Origin: G942493375 sp942493375
Lineage (GTDB): Bacteria > Armatimonadota > UBA5829
Assembly: GCA_942493375.1 (NCBI GenBank)
Contig: OW818698.1
Span: forward strand, 434,001 to 498,000
Length of the DNA stretch: 64,000 bases
Reading direction: 5' to 3'
A model generated the notes under the pieces. That model was not told the origin of the DNA. It saw nothing but the letters and a program-made list of their open reading frames with translations, and ran no database searches. The translations under genes and the position numbers were made by a program. The first letter of the stretch is position 1. The number at the start of each line of letters is the position of its first letter. Positions 42,536-52,398 of this stretch are shown piece after piece.

Positions 42536-45500
42536 TTATCCCTTAGGCAGACTCAGCTTCACTTTAACCGGCGATTTCACTTCATATTTCCCTGTGTTTA
42601 AGCGAGTGACACTTACTGCATAAGGCCATATCACCTCGTCCCCCACACCATAATCATATACTTCAAACCACGAGCCTATGGGGAACTGGGCTGCAAGTAT
42701 ATCAGCTTTTGCCTTTGGTGCAGCAAGCTTGTCTATATACGCAGCAGTCTGGTGTCGGACTTCATTTATGCGATATTCTGCGTTCTTTGCAGCATTAACC
42801 ATCCGCGCACCTTCATAGTATCCATAGTAATGCAGGATAAAAGGAGTATCGGTAAGAACCATATAGTCCTTCGTGCCGGTTACTTTGCCTGTTCCAATGC
42901 GTGAATCCATATTAAGCCGAAGCTGCACACCGTTCCTGATAGACTTAACATCCAGCACCTTATAAGCCAGCCGTCGGTTGCCACTGGTGATGAAGATTGT
43001 AGCGCCTTTGATTGCTTTAACAATCGGTGGTGCAGGTGAAAGAGTGATCGTCGCAGCTTTGTGATCCACTTTTATGATCTTTGCACGGTATTCTGGTTTA
43101 TCTATCTTTAGACCAAAACCATCCTTACTCAGTTCAGTCCCGCCAACAAGACTCATCGCAACCGGCACTCCATCCTTTTCTGCATACAAACCAAAACGAC
43201 CAGCGAACTTAAAGCCTCCTTCAGCAGTCCTCACTACACCAGGATCAGCGAAAGCAAATATGGTATCAGTGCGATCAGCCAGTTTCACAACACACCCAAC
43301 TGCAGCATATCCGCTCTCATCCCCACCGGACAGCGTAAGGTTCGAAGCCTCTTTTATCACTGGCTGACCCTTGTATGTCTCCATCAAAGTCAAAACCTGG
43401 CTCTTCACCGGTTCCGCAGCCTGTTTGTTCATCATTATCCATTTCATCTCATAAGCAGAACCACCTGCAGGAGATTTACCATCGCACAGATTGACCTCCA
43501 TGCCTTCAGCCTGCGGAAAAGTCAGCTTGAAATGCAGACCGTTGCCTGTCTTTAGCTTCCAGTCTGCCGTCCAGACACCCTGACTGGGAGCTTTTTGAAC
43601 GTTATAAAGCCATGGGAATGGAAAATACACACCCTTAAACCCGTATATATCAGGATTTGGACAGTGTTTCTCCAACCATTCGTTATCCCCATAAGGCACA
43701 TCCGCTCCAGCAAGAGTACCTGTAGCCTGTTTTGTCAGGTTCAAACCGGTAGTTTCAAAATTCCCTTCCTGGCAGTGAAAAGCCCACCAGTGTTCTTTAC
43801 CTCCGGAGATTCTATACAAGTCAACGCAATAATACTGATCGGGCCCAACATTCACCATAGCCAGCATCCGCCGCTGCCAGTAATCCGCATTCGCTGGCAG
43901 TTGATTGCCGTTTTTATCCCACTCGCCATACGATCGAGCCCGGGCTTCACACACCTGCGCAACTCCAGCATCTGAAAAGAGCTGTGGTTGAGCGATCATT
44001 GTATAATCATAGGGAAAAACTCTAGCAACATTATGGCTGCTCCACGCATACTCCCAATACCCCCAGTTGCGTGGGTATCCCATATGCTGGAGAATCGTCC
44101 CTTCGTTTGCTGCAAGACCTATGTCCATTATATTGTCCTGCACATGACCACGTGCCCGTCCATACATCATCCACAATGCACGCTTTTTGTCACCTTTACC
44201 GTCCCTTAGAATAGCCACTCCATAGCCATCATGTATAGAGCTTGCATCATTCCAGGTATCAGGCAGCTTCCTGGCTTCCTTTTCGATCTGTTTTTTTGTA
44301 TATGGAAAGTCGAGAGATGGCGTCCAACCGGGTGACTTAGCCAGTGCCCACGCAAATTTGGGATCCTTGAAGAGTCTATAAGCATGCTCAAAAGCATTAT
44401 TATCTGCATCGTGGTAGCTGGTTTTTGGCATCTTGCTGTAGCTCGGATGACTTCCAGTATCTCCAATCAATGGGAATGTGCGGTCGATCAGCATAGTCTC
44501 CATACAGAAATCAAACACATTCCGGTACCGCAGGGATTGAGATAGAGCTGGATACTTCTCATTAGTATAAACATCAGGCCGCATTCTTCGGAGATGCTCC
44601 ACAGAGTCCACTATCGGCCCTAATGCCGTTACATGCATGCTGTTATATCCACCGGTCGATTCATAGGGAGCGCCATCGCGGAAGTAGTCATTGGGGACAA
44701 ACGTCCGCATTTTACCCACTCCATTAAATAGCCAATCCATAAAATCGGAGCCCTGCTTATAGTTGAGCATCTCAGCCATTTTGGCTGCTCCCCATTGATG
44801 GAAAGGCTGATTGGAAGTCGTAGCTCCATCCAACACTCCCTGCATCCATGTAGCTATCAAGTTAGTCTCAATAAACCGCCGTACATCCTCGTGGGATTTG
44901 ATGTTAGTAAAGCCTTTCCTCTGAAGGAATGGAACAATATCCGGATCCTGATCAATGGCATTAAATATCTTGTCATAAGCCTCTGCATGGCTGACCTGAT
45001 ACCCGGGTTGATCGATAGCATAGACAGTGAGTCCGGTCTGACCGATAATCGGACCTTCATCAAATCGTCCCTGCCCAAACCGTTCAACCTGCGATGTATC
45101 ATTACGATGCCGGTGCTGTGTCATAGTCGCAAGATAGGCATATTCAACTGCCAGGCGGCTCATTGCAACCAGCGCCTTGTGGACATACTTCATCTCACCG
45201 GTCCGCAGGTAAGCATCAGCACATGCAGGCGCAACATACAGTATCACATGGCAGTACTTCTGTGAAAGCTCTGCAATAAACCCATAATGCTTCCCATCAG
45301 GGGCCACATACCCGCCCCCGACACCATCATCAGGGAACAATCCGCTGGTAAAATCATCCTTTGCAAAGTCATTCGATGGATACAACTCGTTACCGATCGG
45401 ACACTCTATCTTCCATGAATATGGAAAAGCAGTATTCTTTATCCATGGATAATACGCACCCTTGGTGTATATCTCCTGACCGTGGACGGGACAACCATAC

Positions 45501-46060
45501 TGTACATTGACCCAGTGCCATCGGGGAATAGTGCTGTCCGGCTGCAGGTTCCAGATGTCATCATCCGGAACATCCCCCCAACTAGTTCCGCCCCCCTGCT
45601 TCCGTGCTGCTGCCTTCTGCGCTTCTGTTGTAATAGTCTGCTTCTCTTTAAGTTCCGGCAGTTCTTTACCCAAAGGCCAGCGCCGTGGCAGCTGGATACC
45701 CTTGAGGGTGCGGTATTCGTTGAGCTGATCAAAGGACCATATATCGATAGTTACATCAACCGGTCCTGAGGGATGTTCAAATCGTATACTGACACTCTTT
45801 CCGGGACTGGTTGAACGAAAATAATACCTGCGCACGTCAGACTTAGCAGGCAGTGGAGTCTGGTCCAACAGCTTAACCTGCGCAGGAACAACAACCTTAG
45901 CTGCAGGAGCATCCAGCGGAGTATTGACAGAGATCATAAACAGCCGATCAATTCCCACCACATCAGGAGCATAAACAACCCGCGGATCCGGATTAGTCCC
46001 TTGAGCAAAAAGAGGAGTCAATAGCATAAAACAAAACAAAACCATCAGCAACACACGCAT
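42536..46060 (-). CDS. Secreted heparinase II/III-like polysaccharide lyase
   Basis: About 1174 residues from the ATG at 46060, preceded by TAGGTG; an upstream GTG (46069) adds only three residues. The start MRVLLMVLFCFMLLTPLFAQ is a signal peptide. The helical part has QVERFGQGRFDEGPIIGQTG, ESTGGYNSMHVTALGPIVDS and KYPALSQSLRYRNVFDFCME, consistent with an (alpha/alpha) toroid. The beta part begins near ALWMMYGRARGHVQDNIMDIGL, the heparinase II/III signature region with its conserved His. Such lyases split uronic-acid polymers by beta-elimination. The exact polymer is unknown. The C-terminal 300 residues are extra beta-rich domains. Confidence 0.72.
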   Translation of the reverse strand: MRVLLMVLFCFMLLTPLFAQGTNPDPRVVYAPDVVGIDRLFMISVNTPLDAPAAKVVVPAQVKLLDQTPLPAKSDVRRYYFRSTSPGKSVSIRFEHPSGPVDVTIDIWSFDQLNEYRTLKGIQLPRRWPLGKELPELKEKQTITTEAQKAAARKQGGGTSWGDVPDDDIWNLQPDSTIPRWHWVNVQYGCPVHGQEIYTKGAYYPWIKNTAFPYSWKIECPIGNELYPSNDFAKDDFTSGLFPDDGVGGGYVAPDGKHYGFIAELSQKYCHVILYVAPACADAYLRTGEMKYVHKALVAMSRLAVEYAYLATMTQHRHRNDTSQVERFGQGRFDEGPIIGQTGLTVYAIDQPGYQVSHAEAYDKIFNAIDQDPDIVPFLQRKGFTNIKSHEDVRRFIETNLIATWMQGVLDGATTSNQPFHQWGAAKMAEMLNYKQGSDFMDWLFNGVGKMRTFVPNDYFRDGAPYESTGGYNSMHVTALGPIVDSVEHLRRMRPDVYTNEKYPALSQSLRYRNVFDFCMETMLIDRTFPLIGDTGSHPSYSKMPKTSYHDADNNAFEHAYRLFKDPKFAWALAKSPGWTPSLDFPYTKKQIEKEARKLPDTWNDASSIHDGYGVAILRDGKGDKKRALWMMYGRARGHVQDNIMDIGLAANEGTILQHMGYPRNWGYWEYAWSSHNVARVFPYDYTMIAQPQLFSDAGVAQVCEARARSYGEWDKNGNQLPANADYWQRRMLAMVNVGPDQYYCVDLYRISGGKEHWWAFHCQEGNFETTGLNLTKQATGTLAGADVPYGDNEWLEKHCPNPDIYGFKGVYFPFPWLYNVQKAPSQGVWTADWKLKTGNGLHFKLTFPQAEGMEVNLCDGKSPAGGSAYEMKWIMMNKQAAEPVKSQVLTLMETYKGQPVIKEASNLTLSGGDESGYAAVGCVVKLADRTDTIFAFADPGVVRTAEGGFKFAGRFGLYAEKDGVPVAMSLVGGTELSKDGFGLKIDKPEYRAKIIKVDHKAATITLSPAPPIVKAIKGATIFITSGNRRLAYKVLDVKSIRNGVQLRLNMDSRIGTGKVTGTKDYMVLTDTPFILHYYGYYEGARMVNAAKNAEYRINEVRHQTAAYIDKLAAPKAKADILAAQFPIGSWFEVYDYGVGDEVIWPYAVSVTRLNTGKYEVKSPVKVKLSLPKG

Positions 46061-46341
46061 AAGATTCACCTAACCAATGAAAGTCGCGCCAGCTTTACTG
46101 GTATCTTATGCAGCAATACATGCTTTGTCAACTGGATGGAATATTAACCTGTATCAGTATTTACCTGGATGAGAATGCATACGTTGGACCAGAAACCCAT
46201 CAAAAATATTGAAAGCTCAATCAAGATGGTATAATATTGACGATAGACAGGCATAATACCAGACTTCCGATAGGTTCATACACACGTGGATTTCGATGGC
46301 TAATAAAGCTGAGCGTAAAAGGTCAGGTGCATTGTAGAGTT

Positions 46342-47595
46342 ATGATAAAAGATATTACATTTGAAAATTGGAAGAGTTTCGATAAAGCCACACTATACCT
46401 GGATCCCCTGACAGTGTTGATCGGAACCAATGCAAGTGGAAAATCAAATGCACTTGATGCTCTTGCATTCCTGAATAGGCTTGCTATGGGAAAAGATATT
46501 AAATCCTCCCTTATTGGAGATATGGCCACACCCCCAATAAGAGGTGGTGTGGAATGGTCAGTGCTACAGCCACACACTGAGTTTACCTTGTCAGTCACAA
46601 CTGAAGGATCTTCGGATAACATCGAATATATATATAGCATCACTATTCAAACCGCACCAGTGATCCAGCTAAAAGCAGAATCATTAACGCAGGTCAAATA
46701 TAGAATCAAAACAAAATCCCATCCTTCAAGCTTATATCTTTACAAAACTGATCCAGTCGATGATTCATCTCCAGTTATTACAAGTAGATTATACAATGAA
46801 TCAAAAGGCAGACCACAAGATATACATCGCTCAAGTGCTGCCCTCGTTCAGATTTCAGATATATCAAACCGAAAAGAAATAGTTGAGGGTATAAAGACAG
46901 TATTGAAAGCATTGCGTAATATCTTCGTACTGGACCCTATTCCGTCGAATATGAGAGAATATTCGCCTTTGTCAGATGTTTTGCTGTCTGATGCAAAAAA
47001 CATAGCTGGAGTTCTGGCAGCATTGCCGGAAGATAGAAAAACAGAAGTAGAACAGGTGTTAACTCAATATTCAAGGCATCTTCCTGAAAGGGATATTCGC
47101 AGAATATGGGCTGAAACAGTTGGGCGATTTAATAGCGATGCAATGTTGTATTGTGAAGAGGAATGGACTGACGAACAATATAATACAGTAGATGCACGTG
47201 GAATGTCTGATGGCACACTAAGATATCTTGCTATATTAACTGCTTTGATGGTTCGACCTGAATATAGCCAGCTTATTATTGAAGAAGTTGATAATGGATT
47301 ACATCCATCAAGAGCAGGCGAACTACTTAGAATGCTTAAGGAGATCGGATCAAAACGACATATAGATGTCCTCATTACTACTCACAATCCTGCACTTCTA
47401 GACGTTATGGGGCCGGAAATGGTACCATTTGTGGTTGTTGCAAATAGAGACCCGCAGAGTGGAAACAGCCGATTGACTCTACTGGAGGATATTGAAAATT
47501 TGCCTAAGCTACTGGCATCCGGTCCATTAGGCAAACTATCGTCTCGCGGAGATATAGAAGAAAGCCTTCAAGTCCCGTTGGAGTTAGTTCGTTGA
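46342..47595 (+). CDS. AAA ATPase, ABC/RecF-like (AAA_21 type)
   Basis: 417 residues from the ATG at 46342; an upstream in-frame start adds 35 residues without family similarity. Walker A is GTNASGKSN (residues 28-36). The signature-like motif is MSDGTLRYLAI, Walker B is QLIIEEVDNGLHPSR, and the H-loop is VLITTHNPALLD. This is the OLD/RecF-type ATPase fold, common in DNA repair and anti-phage systems. The PIN-domain gene downstream overlaps by four bases (TTGA), so the two proteins are made together. A defence or toxin role is an inference from that pairing. Confidence 0.82.
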   Translation: MIKDITFENWKSFDKATLYLDPLTVLIGTNASGKSNALDALAFLNRLAMGKDIKSSLIGDMATPPIRGGVEWSVLQPHTEFTLSVTTEGSSDNIEYIYSITIQTAPVIQLKAESLTQVKYRIKTKSHPSSLYLYKTDPVDDSSPVITSRLYNESKGRPQDIHRSSAALVQISDISNRKEIVEGIKTVLKALRNIFVLDPIPSNMREYSPLSDVLLSDAKNIAGVLAALPEDRKTEVEQVLTQYSRHLPERDIRRIWAETVGRFNSDAMLYCEEEWTDEQYNTVDARGMSDGTLRYLAILTALMVRPEYSQLIIEEVDNGLHPSRAGELLRMLKEIGSKRHIDVLITTHNPALLDVMGPEMVPFVVVANRDPQSGNSRLTLLEDIENLPKLLASGPLGKLSSRGDIEESLQVPLELVR

Positions 47596-48110
47596 GTAAA
47601 GTGCTTGTAATAGACACTTCAATATTGTGTGTTTGGTTGCAAGTGCCGGGTAAGCTTGAATGCGGAGCGGATAATGATCGATGGGATTCCGCAAGAGTCA
47701 GCATTTATCTTGATAAAGAAATAAAACACAAAGCTACATTTGTTCTTCCTCTGGCTGCAATTATAGAAACAGGAAACCATATATCCCAGGCACCGGATCA
47801 CCGTTATGAAGCAGCACAAAGGCTTTCCAGAGTAATATCAGATACCATTGTACAATCGACACCTTGGGCAGCTTTCACTGATCAATCCTATATGTGGAGC
47901 AAAGAAAGCCTACTTAAACTAGCAGTCGAATGGCCTGGTCTAGCGGCAGAACATATTTCCATCGGTGACTATTCCATAAAACAGGTAGCTGAATTTTATG
48001 CGCAGAGTGGATGTAGTGTGGAAATATTGACAGGTGATGCCGGCCTCAAATCCTACCAACCAAGCATAAAGCCTCCAGTTCCCAGGAGAAGAGGCAATTC
48101 TAGAAACTAA
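47592..48110 (+). CDS. PIN-domain nuclease partner of the AAA ATPase
   Basis: 172 residues with a TTG start overlapping the ATPase stop. The four acidic residues of a PIN nuclease are in place: D8 (VLVIDTSIL), E59 (PLAAIIETGNHIS), D126 (SIGDYSIKQ) and D149 (ILTGDAGL). PIN domains cut RNA and are common toxins. The paired ATPase could sense or control the nuclease; no antitoxin of the usual small type is present. The last 15 residues are basic (PPVPRRRGNSRN). The pair lies alone on the plus strand among carbohydrate genes, as if acquired as a unit. Confidence 0.78.
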   Translation: MSKVLVIDTSILCVWLQVPGKLECGADNDRWDSARVSIYLDKEIKHKATFVLPLAAIIETGNHISQAPDHRYEAAQRLSRVISDTIVQSTPWAAFTDQSYMWSKESLLKLAVEWPGLAAEHISIGDYSIKQVAEFYAQSGCSVEILTGDAGLKSYQPSIKPPVPRRRGNSRN

Positions 48111-48133
48111 CCCAATCCAAACACGTATCTATA

Positions 48134-48172
48134 GGACTAATAGGACCTGACAATCGCAGATCCTATTAGTCC
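48134..48172. terminator. Bidirectional hairpin between convergent genes
   Basis: GGACTAATAGGA (48134-48145) and its complement (48161-48172) form a perfect 12-bp stem with a 15-nt loop. The segment also repeats TCCTATTAGTCCTATTGGTC, a short-period form. It lies between the PIN gene stop (48110) and the stop of the FAH-family gene (48207). Confidence 0.6.
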
Positions 48173-48206
48173 TATTGGTCATATCCGTCCTATTCCCGGA
48201 AAGCCT

Positions 48207-48989
48207 CTACTTTACCTTGTTAACCAGCTTCCCAACTCCGCCTATTTCTACTTCCACCGTATCTCCTGCTTTCAGGAAGATCGGAGGTTTGCGGGTGAAG
48301 CCTACTCCAGAAGGAGTTCCGGTCATAATTAAGGTCCCGGGTTTCATAGTAGTTACCTGGGAAAGGAAACTGACCAGCTTGGCACAGGAGAAGATCAGGT
48401 CATTGGTGTTGGAGGATTGCATTACTTCCCCATTCAGAATTGCCTTCACAGAAGCATTTTCCGGGTCAGCGTCTGTCTCGATCCAGGGGCCTGTAGGACA
48501 GAATGTCTCAAAGCTCTTACCTCTAGCCCACTGGACATCCAGCTTAATCTGAGCATCTCTGGCACTGACATCATTCCCACAGGTGCAGCCAAGCACATAG
48601 CCCAGAGCATCCTCTTCAGATACATTCCTGCAGGTCTTTCCAATAACCAATACCAACTCAGCTTCATAGTCCACTTCATCAGGGACCATTGCCGGCAGTT
48701 CAATAGCATCCTCAGGGCCTGCTACACAACTGCTGGCTTTAATGAAAACCACAGGAGCAGCAGGATATTTAAATCCACTCTCATCTGCGTGTGCTCTATA
48801 GTTAAGACCAATAGCAAAAATATCAGGAGGATTATTCACAGGAGCCAGCAGCTTAACATCCGCAAGCTTATACTCTACTCCCGTTAAAGTCCGCTCTCCC
48901 CAGGGCTCCCCAGCAAAAGCCTTAATACTCTCACCCTCAAGCACCCCACAACTCTCAACCCCACCAGCACTAAATCTAACAATTTTCAT
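48207..48989 (-). CDS. Fumarylacetoacetate-hydrolase-family protein
   Basis: 260 residues, typical of the FAH family. LLAPVNNPPDIFAIGLNYRAHADE is the substrate-side strand. The metal site shows VDYEAELVLVIG with the paired Glu residues, and GNDVSARDAQ supplies an Asp. The end, IMTGTPSGVGFTRKPPIFLKAGDTV, is the classic closing motif. Family members split or decarboxylate 2-oxo acids, and some hydrolyse or dehydrate sugar-acid derivatives. The next gene downstream in transcription lies on the other strand, so this is the last gene of the catabolic block. The substrate is likely a 2-keto-3-deoxy acid, by inference. Confidence 0.85.
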   Translation of the reverse strand: MKIVRFSAGGVESCGVLEGESIKAFAGEPWGERTLTGVEYKLADVKLLAPVNNPPDIFAIGLNYRAHADESGFKYPAAPVVFIKASSCVAGPEDAIELPAMVPDEVDYEAELVLVIGKTCRNVSEEDALGYVLGCTCGNDVSARDAQIKLDVQWARGKSFETFCPTGPWIETDADPENASVKAILNGEVMQSSNTNDLIFSCAKLVSFLSQVTTMKPGTLIMTGTPSGVGFTRKPPIFLKAGDTVEVEIGGVGKLVNKVK

Positions 48990-49034
48990 TTCATACCCTC
49001 TCTCGCTGAACTAAATAAACAGCAGCCGTTCCCA

Positions 49035-49100
49035 TTCTGGATTCTGGCTTCTGACTTCTGGATTCCCAAATTCATCATTCATCATTCATACTTCATAATT
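49035..49100. repeat. GATTCTGG/TTCATCATTCAT short-period repeat
   Basis: TTCTGGATTCTGGCTTCTGA (49040) and then TTCATCATTCATCATTCATA (49067) fill the gap before the LarA-type gene's 3' end. Similar motifs are in the tract at 50593-50702 (heptamer ACTCCTG then GATTCTG). Confidence 0.75.
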
Positions 49101-50379
49101 TCCCTTCAAGCACCGCCACCACATACGGCCCTTCCGGTATCACCAGCACCTGGTTGTTCCCGGACTGCCTTATGCTCTCAAGCACCGATTCCTGAAGGTT
49201 TTCAACAATGTGCACACCCGTTAGAGCCTTTTCCTCATCCGAAAGCCCATCAGCGTACAGATTCACTTTACATTTCACAACTGCCTTTATCAAACACTGG
49301 GTACCCCATTCATCTATTTCAGCTGATGGAGTTTTCAGTATAGACTCCATAAACTTCTCAGGTCCCAGCTCAATCAACCGTTTCTGGGCATCAATAAACT
49401 CCTCGGAACCCAATCCTTCGGAGCATTCACAGGCTATAAACAGGTTCCCGCCAGGAGCAACCAATTCTTTTGCCCCCACCATTCCTTTGACTGCCTGGTA
49501 ATACACCCTGTCCAATGGGTCCCCGGCATTGGTAGTAACCACCGTGCTGTATTGTTTATCAACAGGGCACTCCACATAGTTCATCAGGAATGAGACCGCG
49601 TCTTTGTGGCTTGCTTCCGCTTCCCCAAAATTGATGTATGAAAGCCGTCTTTCCTCATCCAAAACAGTATTCAGCGCCAGCACTTTGCCGATCTTCCCCA
49701 TTATCTCCATCTGCTCTACATGGACAGGATTTCCCTCAAGTATGCAGTTATCCGACTTCGGATGGTCCAGGAAAACAGCCTTGTGTATATGCCTGATAGT
49801 CTCATCTGATGCCATGCCGGGAGTTATCAGCTTCCTACCCCCGGAAAAACCAGCCATAAAGTGAGGTTCCACCAGTCCGGTAACTATCTTAAGATCAGCT
49901 TCGATAAACCTGCGATCGATCTTTACCGGAGTCCCACAGGAAGTATTACCCAGGCAGACATGGTCACTGTCATTCTTAGCAAAATGGTTCTCAACCCGGA
50001 CATTCTCCAGCACCCAATCGTCGCCAACTATATACTTAAGCTCATCACCCTCATTAGGCCGGTGCAATCCCGTCGCAATGAGTATAGTAATCCCCTGTAA
50101 AGGAACCCCACCGGAAACTAACTCTTCAACAATAGCCCGCAGAAACACCGAGTTCGGAACAGGTCTTGTAATGTCACAAATAGCAATACAAGCGCTCTTG
50201 CAGCCGACAGCCTCCTCCCGAAGAGCAAGACACCCAACAGGCTCCAGCAAAGCCCGCTTAGCGCACCCAACAGGATCCTCCAGCACCGGCATATTCTTCT
50301 TCCGAATCACCGTAACATCCAACTCATCCGGCAAGACCAATTCCAACCCAAGTTTCCCATAATTCAAACAAATCTGCAT
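49093..50379 (-). CDS. larA: LarA-type nickel-pincer lactate racemase family protein
   Basis: 428 residues, the family length. Residues that match the known LarA site are present: D69 and R72 (ICDITRPVP), H106 (TGLHRPNEGDE), H173 (EPHFMAGFSGG) and K183 (GRKLITPGM), the Lys that carries the pincer cofactor. The protein interconverts the D- and L-forms of lactate or another 2-hydroxyacid. LarB, LarC and LarE, needed to make the cofactor, are not in this window. Relatives with other substrates are common, so the exact hydroxyacid is open. It is next to the aldehyde dehydrogenase, 2-hydroxyacid dehydrogenase and FAH-family genes. Confidence 0.85.
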   Translation of the reverse strand: MQICLNYGKLGLELVLPDELDVTVIRKKNMPVLEDPVGCAKRALLEPVGCLALREEAVGCKSACIAICDITRPVPNSVFLRAIVEELVSGGVPLQGITILIATGLHRPNEGDELKYIVGDDWVLENVRVENHFAKNDSDHVCLGNTSCGTPVKIDRRFIEADLKIVTGLVEPHFMAGFSGGRKLITPGMASDETIRHIHKAVFLDHPKSDNCILEGNPVHVEQMEIMGKIGKVLALNTVLDEERRLSYINFGEAEASHKDAVSFLMNYVECPVDKQYSTVVTTNAGDPLDRVYYQAVKGMVGAKELVAPGGNLFIACECSEGLGSEEFIDAQKRLIELGPEKFMESILKTPSAEIDEWGTQCLIKAVVKCKVNLYADGLSDEEKALTGVHIVENLQESVLESIRQSGNNQVLVIPEGPYVVAVLEGKL

Positions 50380-50706
<327 letters not shown>

Positions 50707-52158
50707 CTAATACCACTTCATAGCATCAGGCCCAAGCCAGGTAATAACGTTCTTAACTTCAGTATAGGCTTCCAGGCCTTCTCTTCCCAGCTCTCTGCCC
50801 ATACCACTCTGTTTCAAACCGCCGTAAGGGGCCTGGTTGAAGACAAAGTTGTGGACGTTCACCCAGACTGTTCCAGCCTTGATTTTACCAGCTAGTCTCT
50901 GCCCGGTAGCTGTATCTGCGGTCCAGATGCTGGCAGCCAACCCGTAAGGAGTATCATTAGCCGCTGCAACAAGCTCATCTATACCGTCAAATGCAGTAAC
51001 AGTCAGCACTGGTCCGAATATCTCTTCCCGATAGATAACAGAATCCACAGGCACGTTGTCAAAGATCGTTGCATCTACAAAGTAACCGTCACCAGCAGGA
51101 GCATTTCCACCTACTACCGGAGTTCCAGCCTGCTTGATTCCTTTTTCAATGTAACTCATAACATTGTCACGCTGGTCAGCAGAAATCAACGGACCCATTC
51201 TGGTATCTTCATCAGATGGATCACCGACCTTGATAGTCTTGGTCTTAGCTACCAGAGCCTCCACCAGCTGCTTGTGTATCTTCTTATCCACAAGCACCCG
51301 GGTAGCAGCACAGCAGCACTCACCCTGGTTCAGGAATGCACCAAACAGGATCCCATCAGCCGTTGCATCAATATCAGCATCCGCAAGCACCACAGCCGGA
51401 GACTTGCCACCGAGTTCCAATGAACAGGCACATATACCTTCAGCAGCAGCGTTTACTACGTTCCTGCCAACTTCTGTAGAACCGGTAAAGCTGAGTTTAT
51501 CAACTTCAGGATGATGCAGCAGAGCATTTCCAGCCTTGCTCCCGGAACCTGTAATTATATTGACAACTCCAGCAGGCAGTCCCGCTTCGATAAACACTTC
51601 TCCCAGCATAATAGTTGTCAGAGGGGATACGCTGGCTGGTTTCAAGACAACTGTATTTCCTGCTGCAAGAGCCGGTCCAAGTTTCCTGCATGCCAGCACC
51701 AGAGGGAAGTTCCAGGGGGTAATGGCCGCAATAACACCTATAGGCTCCCGGACAGTATAGTCCAGCACGCCTTCCTTGATCGGAATAGTCCTGCCGACAA
51801 GATCAACTATCAAGCAGCCATAATATTCCATCGAATCATAAGCAATCGGAATATCTACATTCCTGCTTTCAAAGATAGGTTTCCCGGTATCCAGAGTCTC
51901 AGCAACTGCAAACTCTTCAGCACGTGCTTCCATAATCTCAGCAATCTTGCGCAGGACTTTTCCACGCTCCATAGCTGTCTTGCCTGACCAGATTCCGCTG
52001 TCAAAGGCTTTCCGAGCAGACTTTACCGCCCGGTCAACATCAGCCTCATCAGCCGCAGCAAATCTACCAATTGCTTTCCCTGTAGCAGGATTCAGACTCT
52101 CGAACTTCTGGGCCGTATCATGCCACTGGTTGTCTATAAACAATCCATATTCTTTCAT
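50707..52158 (-). CDS. Aldehyde dehydrogenase
   Basis: 483 residues from the ATG at 52158, with GGAGGA 8-9 nt upstream; an ATG at 52167 would leave no room for a ribosome-binding site. The family motifs are complete: ITPWNFPLVLACRKLGPAL, SFTGSTEVGRNV, LELGGKSPAVVLADADID with the general-base Glu, and NQGECCCAATRVLV with the catalytic Cys (the first or second Cys of the run). EIFGPVLTVTAFD closes the pattern. It oxidises an aldehyde to the acid with NAD(P)+. The neighbours suggest a lactaldehyde- or sugar-aldehyde-type substrate. Confidence 0.92.
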   Translation of the reverse strand: MKEYGLFIDNQWHDTAQKFESLNPATGKAIGRFAAADEADVDRAVKSARKAFDSGIWSGKTAMERGKVLRKIAEIMEARAEEFAVAETLDTGKPIFESRNVDIPIAYDSMEYYGCLIVDLVGRTIPIKEGVLDYTVREPIGVIAAITPWNFPLVLACRKLGPALAAGNTVVLKPASVSPLTTIMLGEVFIEAGLPAGVVNIITGSGSKAGNALLHHPEVDKLSFTGSTEVGRNVVNAAAEGICACSLELGGKSPAVVLADADIDATADGILFGAFLNQGECCCAATRVLVDKKIHKQLVEALVAKTKTIKVGDPSDEDTRMGPLISADQRDNVMSYIEKGIKQAGTPVVGGNAPAGDGYFVDATIFDNVPVDSVIYREEIFGPVLTVTAFDGIDELVAAANDTPYGLAASIWTADTATGQRLAGKIKAGTVWVNVHNFVFNQAPYGGLKQSGMGRELGREGLEAYTEVKNVITWLGPDAMKWY

Positions 52159-52237
52159 CTGTAACATCCTCCGAATATATTATTAATACCAGCAATTCCC
52201 AAGTGGGAAGTAAAACAACTCATCCTTAGAATGAGCA

Positions 52238-52285
52238 CAAACTTAATTCCCCCTTGGAGAAGGGGGCTAGGGGGATTGATTTCGG
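52238..52285. repeat. CCCCCTT hairpin repeat
   Basis: AATTCCCCCTTGGAGAAGGG and GGGCTAGGGGGATTGAT form the hairpin CCCCCTT-GGAG-AAGGGGG with a GGGGGAT tail. It resembles the copies at 50505-50545 and 31872-31908, and lies in the gap between the aldehyde dehydrogenase and dehydrogenase genes. The gap also holds a family C copy at 52370-52402. Confidence 0.7.
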
Positions 52286-52398
52286 TTCTACTCGTCGCAA
52301 GACAGAACTCCACACTCCTTTGTGAAAAAAGCTCATGAGGTTTGCGAACGAGGGGAATACAATTCCCTTCCTGAAGCCTTAAGTCTGAAGCCTGAAGC

